Assembly (NCBI GenBank): GCA_963839515.1
Contig: CAWIVN010000023.1
Location: forward strand, 62,001 to 126,000
Length of the DNA stretch: 64,000 bases
DNA from: Fredericiella sp963839515
GTDB lineage: Bacteria; Chloroflexota; Anaerolineae; Caldilineales; Caldilineaceae
Direction of reading: 5' to 3'
Numbering within the stretch: the stretch's first letter is position 1; each line of letters starts with the position of its first letter. Both the position numbers and the translations under genes were made by a program. Shown here piece after piece: positions 48,085-57,561 of this stretch. Below the pieces are notes generated by a model that saw only the letters and a program-made list of their open reading frames with translations, was not told the DNA's origin and did not search any database.

Positions 48085-50598
48085 ATGGTCGGCATTGTAC
48101 TTGTATCCCATAGCAAGGAGCTTTCCGAAGCCGTCAAGGCGCTGGCAGACCAGCAGATCCACGGCCGCGCAACGATCGTGGCCGTGGGTGGCAGTGACAA
48201 CCCCTTTCAACCTTTTGGCACCGATGCAATTGCAATTGCCGATGCCATCCGTGAAGTAGACAACGAAGACGGCGTGCTGGTGCTGATGGATTTGGGCAGC
48301 GCCGTGATTAGCGGCCGCGTGGCGCTCGACTTGCTGGAGCCTGAGCGGCTAAGGCGGGTACACCTTAGCGTAGGCCCATTTGTCGAAGGGGCGATGGCGG
48401 CAGCCGTTCAAGCATCGATTGGAATGAACCTGGCAGCAGTGGCACACGAGGCGGAGGAAGCCATGCACGCCAAGCGCGCCGTCCTGTTGCAGGAAGAAAC
48501 GGAACTGCCTGCAGCCGGCGACGAAGGACCTGAAGGAGGGTATGCCAGCGTCGAAGTGACAGTGCTCGACCCATCCGGTCTGCACTTTGGCCCTGCCGCT
48601 CGCTTTGTGCAGAGCGTTGCCCAGTTCAAGACCAGTGTCCAAGTAAGCAACCTGACCACCGGCGCTGGCCCCGCCAGCGGCACCAGCTTTAATCAATTGT
48701 TGAGCCTGGGGGTACAGCACGGCCACCGCATCCATATCGTCGCCAGTGGTCCTCATGCGGAGGCGGCCGTGCACACACTTGCCGAGCTAGTCTCGCAGCA
48801 TGAAGAGTCGATCTCGCAAGCCGCTTCAGTATTGATGGAATCCGCTTATACTTCGATTGCGGGACGCGGCGCACAGGTGCTGATCGGCTTGCCGGCTTCG
48901 CCTGGCCTGGCGCTAGGCACCGCGTATGTGCTTGACGTACCACGCGATCTGCTGCGGACGGCTATGATCGATGTGGCGGCGCTTACAGACCCGAACGGGG
49001 AATGGAATCGTTTGCAAGCCGGCCTGGCTATTGCCCTGATCGAGCTAGACGACCTGGCTGAACAGGTGCACGCCACATTGGGGCAACAGCAGGCCGATAT
49101 CTTCCGCGCGCATGGGCTGCTGCTGCAGGATGGCGACATCGAGCAAGACCTGCGCCGTAGTATCGAAATCGATCTGCTGCCACTGGAGAGAGCCATTCAG
49201 CAGACGTTCCTGCTCGTTGCGCAACGTTATCGCGAGCGCGTCGGCGAGATTTTCCAGCAACGCGCCGCCGATGTAGAAGACGTAGGCCGGCGACTCCTGC
49301 GTATCGTATCCGGGGTTAGCGAAGAGCCTATCGAGTTGCCCGCTGCCGCCATTGTCGTGGCCCATGATCTTTCTCCCTCGCAAACTGCCGGTCTGGACCG
49401 CAGCCGTTTAGCTGGATTGTGCATCGCCTCGGGCGGGCCTCAATCCCATACTGCTATCCTGGCGCGCAGTATGGGCATTCCGGGCGTCGTCGGCCTGGGA
49501 CCTGAGTTGCTCCACCGGGTAGCGGAAGGAACATCGCTTGCCGTCGATGGTGCTCACGGTCAGGTCATCGTCGCCCCTGATGCGGAAACCATTGCGGCCT
49601 ATCGGGCTGCGCAGGCGATGTTGAACGAGGAACGCAGCGCCGCCTGGCGCGCTGCGCAGCGCCCTTCTTGCACCCGTGATGGCTTACGTGTCGAAGTCGT
49701 CGCCAATCTCAGTTACGCGGCGGATGCCGAACTGGCATTAGCTGCCGGCGCAGAAGGTGTCGGATTGCTGCGCACCGAGTTTCTGTTTCAAGATCGCAGC
49801 ACGCCGCCGAGTGAGGAGGAACAGTACGAACTCTACCGGCTGGTGGCACAGCGAATGCAGGGTCGACCGCTTGTCATCCGCACGCTTGACATTGGCGGCG
49901 ACAAGCCCGCACCCTATCTTGCCCTGCCGCATGAAAACAACCCATTCCTGGGTTGGCGCGCGATTCGTATTTCCCTCGCCTTGACCGAATTTTTCAAGAC
50001 CCAGCTGCGAGCACTGCTGCGGGCCGCCGTACACGGCAACATACACATCTTGTTGCCCATGGTGAGCAACGTCAGCGAAGTTCAGCATGTGCAGACGCTG
50101 CTGTCGGTCGCAGTCGCCGAGCTAGAGATGGAGGGTCTGCCGCACAGCCGCAACGTGCCGCTGGGGATCATGGTGGAGGTTCCGTCGGCGGTCCAGCTAG
50201 TGGACCAACTGGCCCCATTGGTAGATTTTTTCAGCATCGGCACCAATGACCTGACCCAGTACACCTTTGCCGCCGATCGCACCAACGAGCGAGTGGCGGC
50301 TTTGGCCGACCCGCTGCACCCCGCCGTCCTGCGCCAGATCGACAGCGTCATTCGCGTGGCACACGAACATGGCAAATGGTGCGGGCTGTGCGGCGAGCTT
50401 GCCGGCCAAAGCGACGCCATTCCGGTCTTGCTGGGCCTCGGCCTCGACGAGTTTAGCATGGCGCCGGCCAGCATACCCGCCGCCAAGCAGTTGATCAACC
50501 ACCTGGCCATGCCTGTCGTCCGCCGCCTGGCGCAGCGGGCTCTCAATGCCGCCAATGGCGACGCCGTGCGGGCGCTAGTGCGTGAGGTTGTACGCTAG
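48085..50598 (+). CDS. dhaM: DhaM-HPr-Enzyme I fusion: PEP-dependent phosphoryl donor for DhaL
   Basis: One 837-residue protein joins three phosphotransferase modules. Residues 1-130 are the EIIA-mannose-like DhaM domain with active H9 (LVSHSKEL). Residues about 154-245 are an HPr domain with H167. From about 270 comes a full-length Enzyme I with H455 in GGPQSHTAILAR, followed by the PEP-binding barrel (TLDIGGDKPAPYL, SIGTNDLTQYTFAADR, CGLCGELAG). It can therefore move phosphate from PEP to DhaL unaided. In E. coli the DhaM Enzyme I part is truncated; here it appears complete. The HPr motif reads GLHFGPA, lacking the arginine of GLHARPA. No sugar-specific PTS genes are in the window. Confidence 0.93.
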   Translation: MVGIVLVSHSKELSEAVKALADQQIHGRATIVAVGGSDNPFQPFGTDAIAIADAIREVDNEDGVLVLMDLGSAVISGRVALDLLEPERLRRVHLSVGPFVEGAMAAAVQASIGMNLAAVAHEAEEAMHAKRAVLLQEETELPAAGDEGPEGGYASVEVTVLDPSGLHFGPAARFVQSVAQFKTSVQVSNLTTGAGPASGTSFNQLLSLGVQHGHRIHIVASGPHAEAAVHTLAELVSQHEESISQAASVLMESAYTSIAGRGAQVLIGLPASPGLALGTAYVLDVPRDLLRTAMIDVAALTDPNGEWNRLQAGLAIALIELDDLAEQVHATLGQQQADIFRAHGLLLQDGDIEQDLRRSIEIDLLPLERAIQQTFLLVAQRYRERVGEIFQQRAADVEDVGRRLLRIVSGVSEEPIELPAAAIVVAHDLSPSQTAGLDRSRLAGLCIASGGPQSHTAILARSMGIPGVVGLGPELLHRVAEGTSLAVDGAHGQVIVAPDAETIAAYRAAQAMLNEERSAAWRAAQRPSCTRDGLRVEVVANLSYAADAELALAAGAEGVGLLRTEFLFQDRSTPPSEEEQYELYRLVAQRMQGRPLVIRTLDIGGDKPAPYLALPHENNPFLGWRAIRISLALTEFFKTQLRALLRAAVHGNIHILLPMVSNVSEVQHVQTLLSVAVAELEMEGLPHSRNVPLGIMVEVPSAVQLVDQLAPLVDFFSIGTNDLTQYTFAADRTNERVAALADPLHPAVLRQIDSVIRVAHEHGKWCGLCGELAGQSDAIPVLLGLGLDEFSMAPASIPAAKQLINHLAMPVVRRLAQRALNAANGDAVRALVREVVR

Positions 50599-50609
50599 AG
50601 AAATGATTG

Positions 50610-50813
50610 TTACCACAAGCCTGTCTGCTGGCCTGCTCCCAGCAGCATGAGATACCAGGAACCTGCCGCAACCGTGAGCAGCACTGCCAGCCAATACCAC
50701 TCCAGCGGAGCTACATCGCGTGATCCTTCCTGAAGATCGCACAATGCCTGGTCTGCGGCCTTGCGCAATACACCCGTCGCAGCGTCTACCATCGACCGAA
50801 TCCAATCACTCAT
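50610..50813 (-). CDS. Small membrane protein of unknown function
   Basis: This 67-residue protein has a charged, amphipathic N-terminal half and a hydrophobic helix (LEWYWLAVLLTVAAGSWYLM). AAGGAGA lies about ten bases before the ATG at 50813, a better ribosome site than most genes here. It lies alone on the minus strand between dhaM and glpA. I do not recognise a family. Length and isolation make it uncertain, but the signal is good. Confidence 0.5.
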   Translation of the reverse strand: MSDWIRSMVDAATGVLRKAADQALCDLQEGSRDVAPLEWYWLAVLLTVAAGSWYLMLLGAGQQTGLW

Positions 50814-51087
50814 CTGTGGCACTATCTCCTTCGATCGTATCGGAGCGCCGGCCGGCATCCCGGAGCTTGCAACGCAACAACAGCGACCACTCAGGCCGCT
50901 GTTATGCTTACAACCTGCCACAACCAAGAAGGCGCACCAATGCATCTGGATTCAATTTGCCTTCACAACCTCAGAGGGGTTTGGAATCCCCTGCTCCAAA
51001 GTTGCCCTGTAACCTATCCCGTCGTACACTGAAACCATCCCGAAACCCACCTCACGCGGCGGCACAGAGATAGGGAAAAGTGGTCCC

Positions 51088-52886
51088 ATGAATGCAATAG
51101 AGACGGATATCCTCGTTATCGGCGGTGGCTCCACGGGTACAGGCGTCGCCTGGGACGCTGCGCTGCGTGGCTTCCGCGCGGTGCTCGTGGAAAAACGCGA
51201 CCTCACGCACGGCACCACGGGCCGCTATCATGGCCTTTTACACTCCGGCGGTCGTTATGCTGTCAAGGATCCGCAGAGCGCGGTCGAGTGCATCGAAGAG
51301 AACCGCATTCTGCGGCGCACGCACGCCCATTGTATCGAAGACACTGGCGGCATGTTTGTCGTTACTCCTGAAGATGAGGGTGACTACCCGGATCGCTTTA
51401 AGGCGGCCTGTCTCAAGGTAGGCATCCCGTGCGAGGAACTGCCGCTCAAAGAAGCGTTTCGTCGCGAGCCGATGCTCAACCGGCGCATCAGCCGGGTGTT
51501 TGCCGTGCCCGATGGTTCCGCCGACAGTTTCCTATCCACCCATGCCACAGCCCAGGCAGCTTCCCAAGCCGGTGCACGCGTGTTGATTTATCACGAGGTC
51601 ATCAACCTGTTGGTGGAAGGTGGCGAGGGCAACCGTCGTGTCGCGGGGGCTGTGGTGCGCAACATGATAGACGGCGAGGAGTTTGCGATCCGTGCTACCA
51701 TGACCATCAATGCTTCAGGGGCATGGGCCGGCCAATTGGCAGCCCAAGCCGGCATTGAGGTCAAAGTCATTCCAGGCAAGGGCACGATGGTGGCCATGAA
51801 CCACCGCATCGTCAACACCGTTATCAACCGCTGCAAGATGCCCGCCGACGGCGACATCATCGTGCCGGTGCACACCGTGGCCGTGATTGGGACGACTGAT
51901 GAAAAGGTGACCGATCCAGAGTTGTTGCGCATCGAACCCTGGGAAGTCCAACTGATGCTTGACGAGGGCGACAAGCTGGTGCCCGGCATCAGCAGGGCGC
52001 GCGTGTTGCGCGCTTGGGCCGGCGTCCGTCCGCTCTATCAGGAGGGCTTCAGCGGTCAGAGCCGCGATGCCACACGCGCCCTGACCCTGCTCGACCACTT
52101 ACAGCGTGACGGCGTGGCCGGCTTCCTCACTATTACTGGCGGCAAGTGGACGACCTTCCGTCTTATGGCGGAAACCACGATGGACATGGCTTGCAGGCAG
52201 CTGGGGGTGGATCGTCCCTGCAAGACGGCCGACACCGTCGTGCCCGGTATCGAACAGGGCCACTACTGGTTGGGCCATCGCCTGCACGAGGTCGAAGAGC
52301 ACCATTTACAGGGTACACTGGTGTGCGAATGCGAGTTGGTGACCCGCGCCATGCTCGAACAGGCGGCAGTCAAGAATCCGACCATCACCTTGGATGACCT
52401 GCGCCGGGACGTGCGCTTGGGCATGGGTCCGTGCCAAGGCGGTTTTTGCACCTACCGGGCCGTCGGCATTCTGCATGAACTGCAACTGGCGGATCGCCAG
52501 GCAGCGAGCAAGACAGACGACGCTGCTGGCCGCGCGCCCAGTTCTCTGCCGCCAGGCCGGTCGAAAACGGCGCCTCCTGGGATGTCGCCTATTTGCAGTC
52601 GCCTGGCCATAACCGCGGGGAACTGGGCGCGACCCCTGCCGCTGCTGGGCTGGAGCCGCCGCTCGCTGCGCCGGCATTGCTTTTGCGTGACTTCTTGCAG
52701 GAGCGCTGGCGTGGTCTGACCCCCATCCTCTGGGGCCAGCAACTCAAACAGGAGCGGCTTGACGAGTTGATCTATCTGACTGTTATGAATGCCGACCATC
52801 TACCGGACGAAGGCGACAGCAGCCCACTCAGCGAATTTTGGGAGTTTGATACCACGCCCGGTGCAGCCAAGGAGTTGCAGCCATGA
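51088..52886 (+). CDS. glpA: Anaerobic glycerol-3-phosphate dehydrogenase subunit A, frameshifted near the 3' end
   Basis: This FAD subunit oxidises glycerol-3-phosphate to dihydroxyacetone phosphate. It has the dinucleotide motif VIGGGSTGTGVAWDAA, RYHGLLHSGGRYA, INASGAWAGQLA and a BFD-like [2Fe-2S] region (CECE...GPCQGGFCTYR). The first frame runs from 51088 to a stop at 52719, but after about 52500 it loses similarity. The family C-terminus (FLQERWRGLTPILWGQQLKQ) is found in the neighbouring frame and ends at 52886, overlapping glpB by four bases. One missing base between about 52500 and 52650 would join them. The catalytic part is intact, so the enzyme may work even if shortened. Confidence 0.88.
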
Positions 52887-54193
52887 TTGACCTGATCGTG
52901 ATCGGTGCAGGCCTCTCTGGCCTCACCGCCGCGTTAGCTGCGGCCGAGGCCGGCCTGCGCGTCAAGGTCGTAAGTAAGGGCCTTAATGCCTTGCATTGGA
53001 GCGCCGCCACGTTGGACTTGCTTGGCTACAGGCCGCCGCGCTCGACACCTATTCGCGAACCGTGGGCCGCGCTTCCTCGCCTTTCTCTCGACCACCCTTA
53101 CCAGGTGGTCGGCAGCGATCGTATCGCCGCCGCCGTGCAGCGCTTTGCAGGCTGGACTAAGGTGTCAGGTGTACCGTATGCCGCCGGCACAGTAGAGGGC
53201 GAGAATTTTATGCTGCCTTCGCCGGTAGGCGCCATGCGACCGGTCTACCTGGCGCCTCAGGGCCAACGCGGCGGCGACCTCAGCAGCGAACAGCCGATGT
53301 TGATCGTTGGCTTTGACGGCGCCCGCGATTTCTATCCCCATCTCCTGGCCGAGCACCTGGTCAAGCAAGGCCGTGCCGCGCGTGCCGTCGTCCTGCCCAC
53401 CAGCCTTATCACGCAGCGGCATGATGCTAATACGGTTCAATTGGCTGCGGAACTGGATAAGCCCGAAAACTACAACCGCCTCGGGGCCGCGCTTAAAGCT
53501 GCGGTGAAGAGAGGCGAACGCATAGGTCTGCCGGCCATTCTGGGTCTGAACGACCACGCCCGCACGCTGGCTGCCCTTGCCAACGCTGCCGGCGCCCCTG
53601 TCTTTGAGATTCCCACGCTGCCGCCATCCGTTCCGGGGCTGCGTCTCACGACTGCACTGCGCCGCTTGCTCGACAGGCACAACGTGCGGGTCGAGGTTGG
53701 CATGGAAGTAATCGGCTTCCATGCGGAGGACGGTGCTATCCGCTGGGTAGAGACTGCTACTAGTGCGCGGCCGCTCAAGCATACCGCAGCAGGCTTTGTG
53801 CTCGCCAGCGGTGGTGTACTGGGAGGAGGTTTTCAGAGCGACCACCAAGGCCGTTTCTGGGAAACGATTTTTGACCTGCCGCTGAGCGTGCCCCAGGACC
53901 GCAGCCAATGGTTCCGTCCCCTTTTTCTGGATCCTGAAGGACAGCCGGTCTTTCATGGCGGCGTGACGGTCAACAGTCAATTGCAGCCGCTGGACGGCCG
54001 GGGCGGCGTTGTCTATCGCAACCTGTGGGCCGCTGGCGGCCTGTTGGCCGGAACCGACCCGCTGCAGGAGCACAGCCTGGAAGGTATTGCCCTGTCTACT
54101 GGCGTGGCTGCGGGCGAGATGGCAGCTGGCGCACTGCGCCCTGGCGTAAATGTTGCCCAAACAGCCATGGCGAGCGAGTTGGCACCTGAGTAG
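52883..54193 (+). CDS. glpB: Anaerobic glycerol-3-phosphate dehydrogenase subunit B
   Basis: This 436-residue flavoprotein subunit has an N-terminal FAD-binding motif (IVIGAGLSGLTAALAAAEAG). Further GlpB segments are GLNALHWSAATLDLLGY, an FDGARDFYP region and a C-terminal FAD-contact stretch (NLWAAGGLLAGTDPLQEHS). It bridges electrons between GlpA and the iron-sulfur subunit GlpC. The ATG overlaps the true glpA stop (ATGA), supporting the reading of glpA to 52886. GGAGTTG precedes it. Confidence 0.93.
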   Translation: MIDLIVIGAGLSGLTAALAAAEAGLRVKVVSKGLNALHWSAATLDLLGYRPPRSTPIREPWAALPRLSLDHPYQVVGSDRIAAAVQRFAGWTKVSGVPYAAGTVEGENFMLPSPVGAMRPVYLAPQGQRGGDLSSEQPMLIVGFDGARDFYPHLLAEHLVKQGRAARAVVLPTSLITQRHDANTVQLAAELDKPENYNRLGAALKAAVKRGERIGLPAILGLNDHARTLAALANAAGAPVFEIPTLPPSVPGLRLTTALRRLLDRHNVRVEVGMEVIGFHAEDGAIRWVETATSARPLKHTAAGFVLASGGVLGGGFQSDHQGRFWETIFDLPLSVPQDRSQWFRPLFLDPEGQPVFHGGVTVNSQLQPLDGRGGVVYRNLWAAGGLLAGTDPLQEHSLEGIALSTGVAAGEMAAGALRPGVNVAQTAMASELAPE

Positions 54194-54209
54194 AGACAAG
54201 AGAGACACT

Positions 54210-55472
54210 ATGGCTCCTATTTCCTGGCATTCCGTAGACCACTCGCTCGACGAGTGCATCAAGTGCAACATCTGCACCAGCTACTGCCCGGTGTCGGCGG
54301 TAACAGACAAATTTCCTGGTCCTAAGTACGTCGGGCCACAGGCACAGCGTTTCCGTGAGAACGGTCAGCTGCAGTCGCCGGATGCTTCGGTAGATTACTG
54401 CTCTGGCTGCCGCGTGTGCAACGAGGTCTGCCCCACCGGCGTCAAGATCGCCGAAATCAACGCCCGTGCCCGCGCCGAGATTGTCGCCACGCGCGGTATG
54501 CCGCTGCGTAACCGCATGTTAGGGCGCAACGAGTTGCTAGGTCGGCTGGGCAGCATTGCTCCCTCGTTAGCCAACTTCGCTCTGCACAATTCGTTTAGCC
54601 GTCTCATGGCGGATAAGGTTATGGGTGTGGCGCGCCAGGCCCCGCTGCCCACTTGGAGCACAAGGGGCACCTTCATGGATTGGTTCCGCGCTACGCACCG
54701 CGGGCGCCTGCGCTCTGAAAAGAAGGTCGTCTATTTTCATGGTTGCGCTACCATGTACTATGAGCCGTTCATCGGTATGGCGGCCGTCGCCGTGATGGAG
54801 CATCAAGGGTACGAGGTCATCGTTCCCATGCAAAACTGCTGTGGCCTGCCCCTGCTTTCGAATGGCGAGTTCAAGGCCGCTGAGGGCTACCATAAGAATA
54901 ATGTCGCTCACATGGGCAGCTTTGCCCGTGCCGGCTTCCCGATTATTGGCACCAGCACAAGCTGCACACTCACACTTAAGGAAGAGGCGCCTGAACTGCT
55001 CGACATGGCCGACGACAACACAACGCAGCTAAAGCTTGCTACGTGGGACATCTTCGAGTGGCTGCGTGAGCTGGCAGTCAATGGCGAATTGGCCACCGAC
55101 TTCCGCCCGCTTGCCCTCAAGGTTCCCTATCACGCCCCCTGCCAACTCCGGGCTCACCGCGTCGGCAAGCCCGCGCTCGAGATCATGGAAATGATCCCTG
55201 ACCTAGATCTGTCTGAATCACATGCCCGCTGTTGCGGCATTGCCGGCACCTATGGGTACAAGACTGAGAAGTATCAGATCGCCATGGATGTAGGCGAGGA
55301 ACTGTTCAGCTTCGTACGCGCACAAGGCGACGATGTCAAATACACGGCGTGTGACTCTGAGACGTGTCGTTGGCAGCTGGAACATGGCACCAGCCTGCCC
55401 AGCCGCCACCCCATCGAACTGGTAGCCGCTTCTTACGGCCTCTACGACCTCGACAAGCGGGAATTGCTTTGA
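54210..55472 (+). CDS. glpC: Anaerobic glycerol-3-phosphate dehydrogenase subunit C
   Basis: This 420-residue membrane-associated subunit passes electrons to menaquinone. Two [4Fe-4S] motifs are near the N-terminus (CIKCNICTSYCP from C16, and CSGCRVCNEVCP). Two CCG domains follow (MQNCCGLP and SHARCCGIAGTYG), the signature of this quinone-reducing family. Length is normal. It starts 16 bases after the glpB stop and its last four bases overlap the next gene, so the whole glp block is one transcript. Confidence 0.95.
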   Translation: MAPISWHSVDHSLDECIKCNICTSYCPVSAVTDKFPGPKYVGPQAQRFRENGQLQSPDASVDYCSGCRVCNEVCPTGVKIAEINARARAEIVATRGMPLRNRMLGRNELLGRLGSIAPSLANFALHNSFSRLMADKVMGVARQAPLPTWSTRGTFMDWFRATHRGRLRSEKKVVYFHGCATMYYEPFIGMAAVAVMEHQGYEVIVPMQNCCGLPLLSNGEFKAAEGYHKNNVAHMGSFARAGFPIIGTSTSCTLTLKEEAPELLDMADDNTTQLKLATWDIFEWLRELAVNGELATDFRPLALKVPYHAPCQLRAHRVGKPALEIMEMIPDLDLSESHARCCGIAGTYGYKTEKYQIAMDVGEELFSFVRAQGDDVKYTACDSETCRWQLEHGTSLPSRHPIELVAASYGLYDLDKRELL

Positions 55473-56560
55473 ATGTTCTGATTGTGGGTGCGGGGGCTAT
55501 AGGTTGCCTGATTGGCGGCAAACTGGCGCGCGCCAACCAGCCGGTGACGCTCGCCGGCCGCCCCACTTTTGTCGAGGCTGTGCGCAAGCGCGGCCTGCTG
55601 CTCGCCGACGAGAGCGGCCGCCATACTGTGCGCAACGTGCGTGCAGTTGACGGCCCGTTGGCGGCGCTCCAACAGTCAGAAACAGCCTTTGACCTTGTCG
55701 TCCTTACGGTGAAAAGCTACGACACGGCCACTGCCATCTCCGACCTGTGTCAGGCGTTGGACGCCACTGGCGCACCGCCGCCTGCGCTGCTTAGCGTACA
55801 AAATGGCGTCGGCAACGAAGACGCCCTGGCTGACGCGCTGCCTTCGGTGTCTGTCTTGGCGGGCAGCATCACCACGCCCGTAAGCGTCGAAGGGCCGGGC
55901 GCCATCCACGTCGATAAACCGCGCTACGGCCTCGGCCTTGGCGTATGGCGACCGGGTGCAGCTGGGCCGATCATCTTTGATGCCACCTGTCACCTGCTGG
56001 AGAATGCAGGCTTTGCCGTCCAGCGCTACGAAAACGCCCAGGCGATGAAGTGGACCAAGCTGCTCATGAACATGATGGGCAATGCCACCTGCGCGATTCT
56101 CGACGAGCCGCCGCAGACTGCTTTTGCCGACGGCAAAATCGTGGACCTGGAGATCGAAGCCTGGCGCGAGGCGCTGGCAGTGATGGCCGCCGCCGGAATT
56201 CCTGCGCTCAACATGGAAAAGTATCCGTTCGCCACCCTTGCCCCGCTGATTCGTTTTGCCTCCAAGGCGTTGATTCGACCAGTCTTGCGCGGCCAGATAG
56301 GTGGTGCGCGTGGCGGCAAATTGCCCAGCCTGCATATCGATCTACATGGCGGCAAGGGACGCAGCGAGGTAGGTTGGCTCAATGGGGCGGTCGTGTGCAA
56401 GGGTACTGAGGTCGGCGTCGCTACGCCTGTCAACCAGGTGTTGGCGGAGGTGTTGAGCAGCATGGTTGCCAACCCGGGCGAAATTGGGGCCTGGCGGGGG
56501 AATCACGGCAAGCTGCTGGCGGCGGTTGGGTCCAGGGTCAGATCCCAGGTGCAAAAATGA
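55469..56560 (+). CDS. PanE/ApbA-family ketopantoate reductase-like oxidoreductase
   Basis: This 363-residue NAD(P)-dependent reductase has the Rossmann motif LIVGAGAIGCLIGGKLA at the N-terminus. Further PanE segments are VLTVKSYDT, LLSVQNGVGNEDAL and MKWTKLLMNMMGN. The start is TTG at 55469, overlapping the glpC stop (TTGA), with no nearby in-frame ATG. Ketopantoate reduction serves coenzyme A synthesis, but many family members act on other substrates. Coupling to glpABC hints at a carbonyl substrate linked to glycerol metabolism; this is only inferred. Confidence 0.83.
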   Translation: MNVLIVGAGAIGCLIGGKLARANQPVTLAGRPTFVEAVRKRGLLLADESGRHTVRNVRAVDGPLAALQQSETAFDLVVLTVKSYDTATAISDLCQALDATGAPPPALLSVQNGVGNEDALADALPSVSVLAGSITTPVSVEGPGAIHVDKPRYGLGLGVWRPGAAGPIIFDATCHLLENAGFAVQRYENAQAMKWTKLLMNMMGNATCAILDEPPQTAFADGKIVDLEIEAWREALAVMAAAGIPALNMEKYPFATLAPLIRFASKALIRPVLRGQIGGARGGKLPSLHIDLHGGKGRSEVGWLNGAVVCKGTEVGVATPVNQVLAEVLSSMVANPGEIGAWRGNHGKLLAAVGSRVRSQVQK

Positions 56561-57443
56561 TGATCAGCACCAGTGCCAGTGCGCCAAAGACGGCGAACTC
56601 GACCAGCACGCGGCGCGTCAGCCGTCCCTGCAATCCTTGTTGGGCAATGCCCACGGCCAGGTAGAAGCTCAGCAGCAGCAGCAAGCCGCCCGTCAATCCA
56701 GGCAGCAGCGGCCAATAGTTGAGCGCCCAGGTAATCTGTCCCAGCAGCAGCCCCACAATCGCACCGTAAATCAGCACCAGGCTGGTCTTAGATATAGACG
56801 TGCGTAAAATCTCAATCGCCAAGAGGGTGGCCGTCAAAGAAACCAGTGTGCCCGAGAGCAGGCTGCGCGTGCGTGTTTGATACACAAACAGAAACAGCAG
56901 CAGTGCCGAACCGTAGGAGAGCGCATCAAGAACAAAGCGGGCGCGGCGAAAACCCGGTTTACCCGGTTCGACTGTGGCATAGAGGCTGTAAAAGGCGACG
57001 GCCAGCAGCCCTCCCGCGATCAGCATGACGATAACCTGCAGCAGCCGGGTAGGCACCTGCGCCAGCAGCACGACGGTAATGCTGGCGATGGCCATCGGCA
57101 GCGCCCAGTAGGCCCAAGTCGCACTGCGCAGCCGGCGCGGAAAGTGCGGGTGCAGACGCACAATGCTCTCCGTACCGGCTGCTGCTGCCACAGCCAGCAA
57201 CAACGCCATCACCGTGCCAGCCGAAAGCGACAGTGTGATTGGCGAGCCAAGCGCACGGAATGTAATCTGGGTCGTGGGGATTTCCAGCAGCAGGCTGACG
57301 CCAAGGCCAAAGACGACCACCCAGGTCGCCACGCTGATGCGGTCGCGGTAGTCCACGCCCGTGTTGTCGTGCGGGGTCCGCCGCCAAAAACGAGCGAAAG
57401 ACCAGTTCGCCGGCGACCACTTCAAGCGCAAATTATTTTTCAT
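56538..57443 (-). CDS. Polytopic membrane protein (DUF5656-like), function unknown
   Basis: This 301-residue protein has a basic cytoplasmic N-terminus of about 38 residues and then about eight to nine hydrophobic helices. It resembles DUF5656-type proteins known from Chloroflexota; that match is by overall pattern, not by a specific motif. It converges with the PanE-like gene, overlapping it by 23 bases, and diverges from the CHAT gene across a 118-base gap. Confidence 0.7.
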   Translation of the reverse strand: MKNNLRLKWSPANWSFARFWRRTPHDNTGVDYRDRISVATWVVVFGLGVSLLLEIPTTQITFRALGSPITLSLSAGTVMALLLAVAAAAGTESIVRLHPHFPRRLRSATWAYWALPMAIASITVVLLAQVPTRLLQVIVMLIAGGLLAVAFYSLYATVEPGKPGFRRARFVLDALSYGSALLLFLFVYQTRTRSLLSGTLVSLTATLLAIEILRTSISKTSLVLIYGAIVGLLLGQITWALNYWPLLPGLTGGLLLLLSFYLAVGIAQQGLQGRLTRRVLVEFAVFGALALVLIIIFAPGI

Positions 57444-57561
57444 GCCTTCCAGTCGAGTTCATTTAGAGTCTATGCACCCGGTTTGTGTACAATGGCAGGA
57501 AAACACACCATAAAGCAAGAGTCAAGCCATTCTAAGGTGCCCAACAAAGTCTGTCAAAAAT

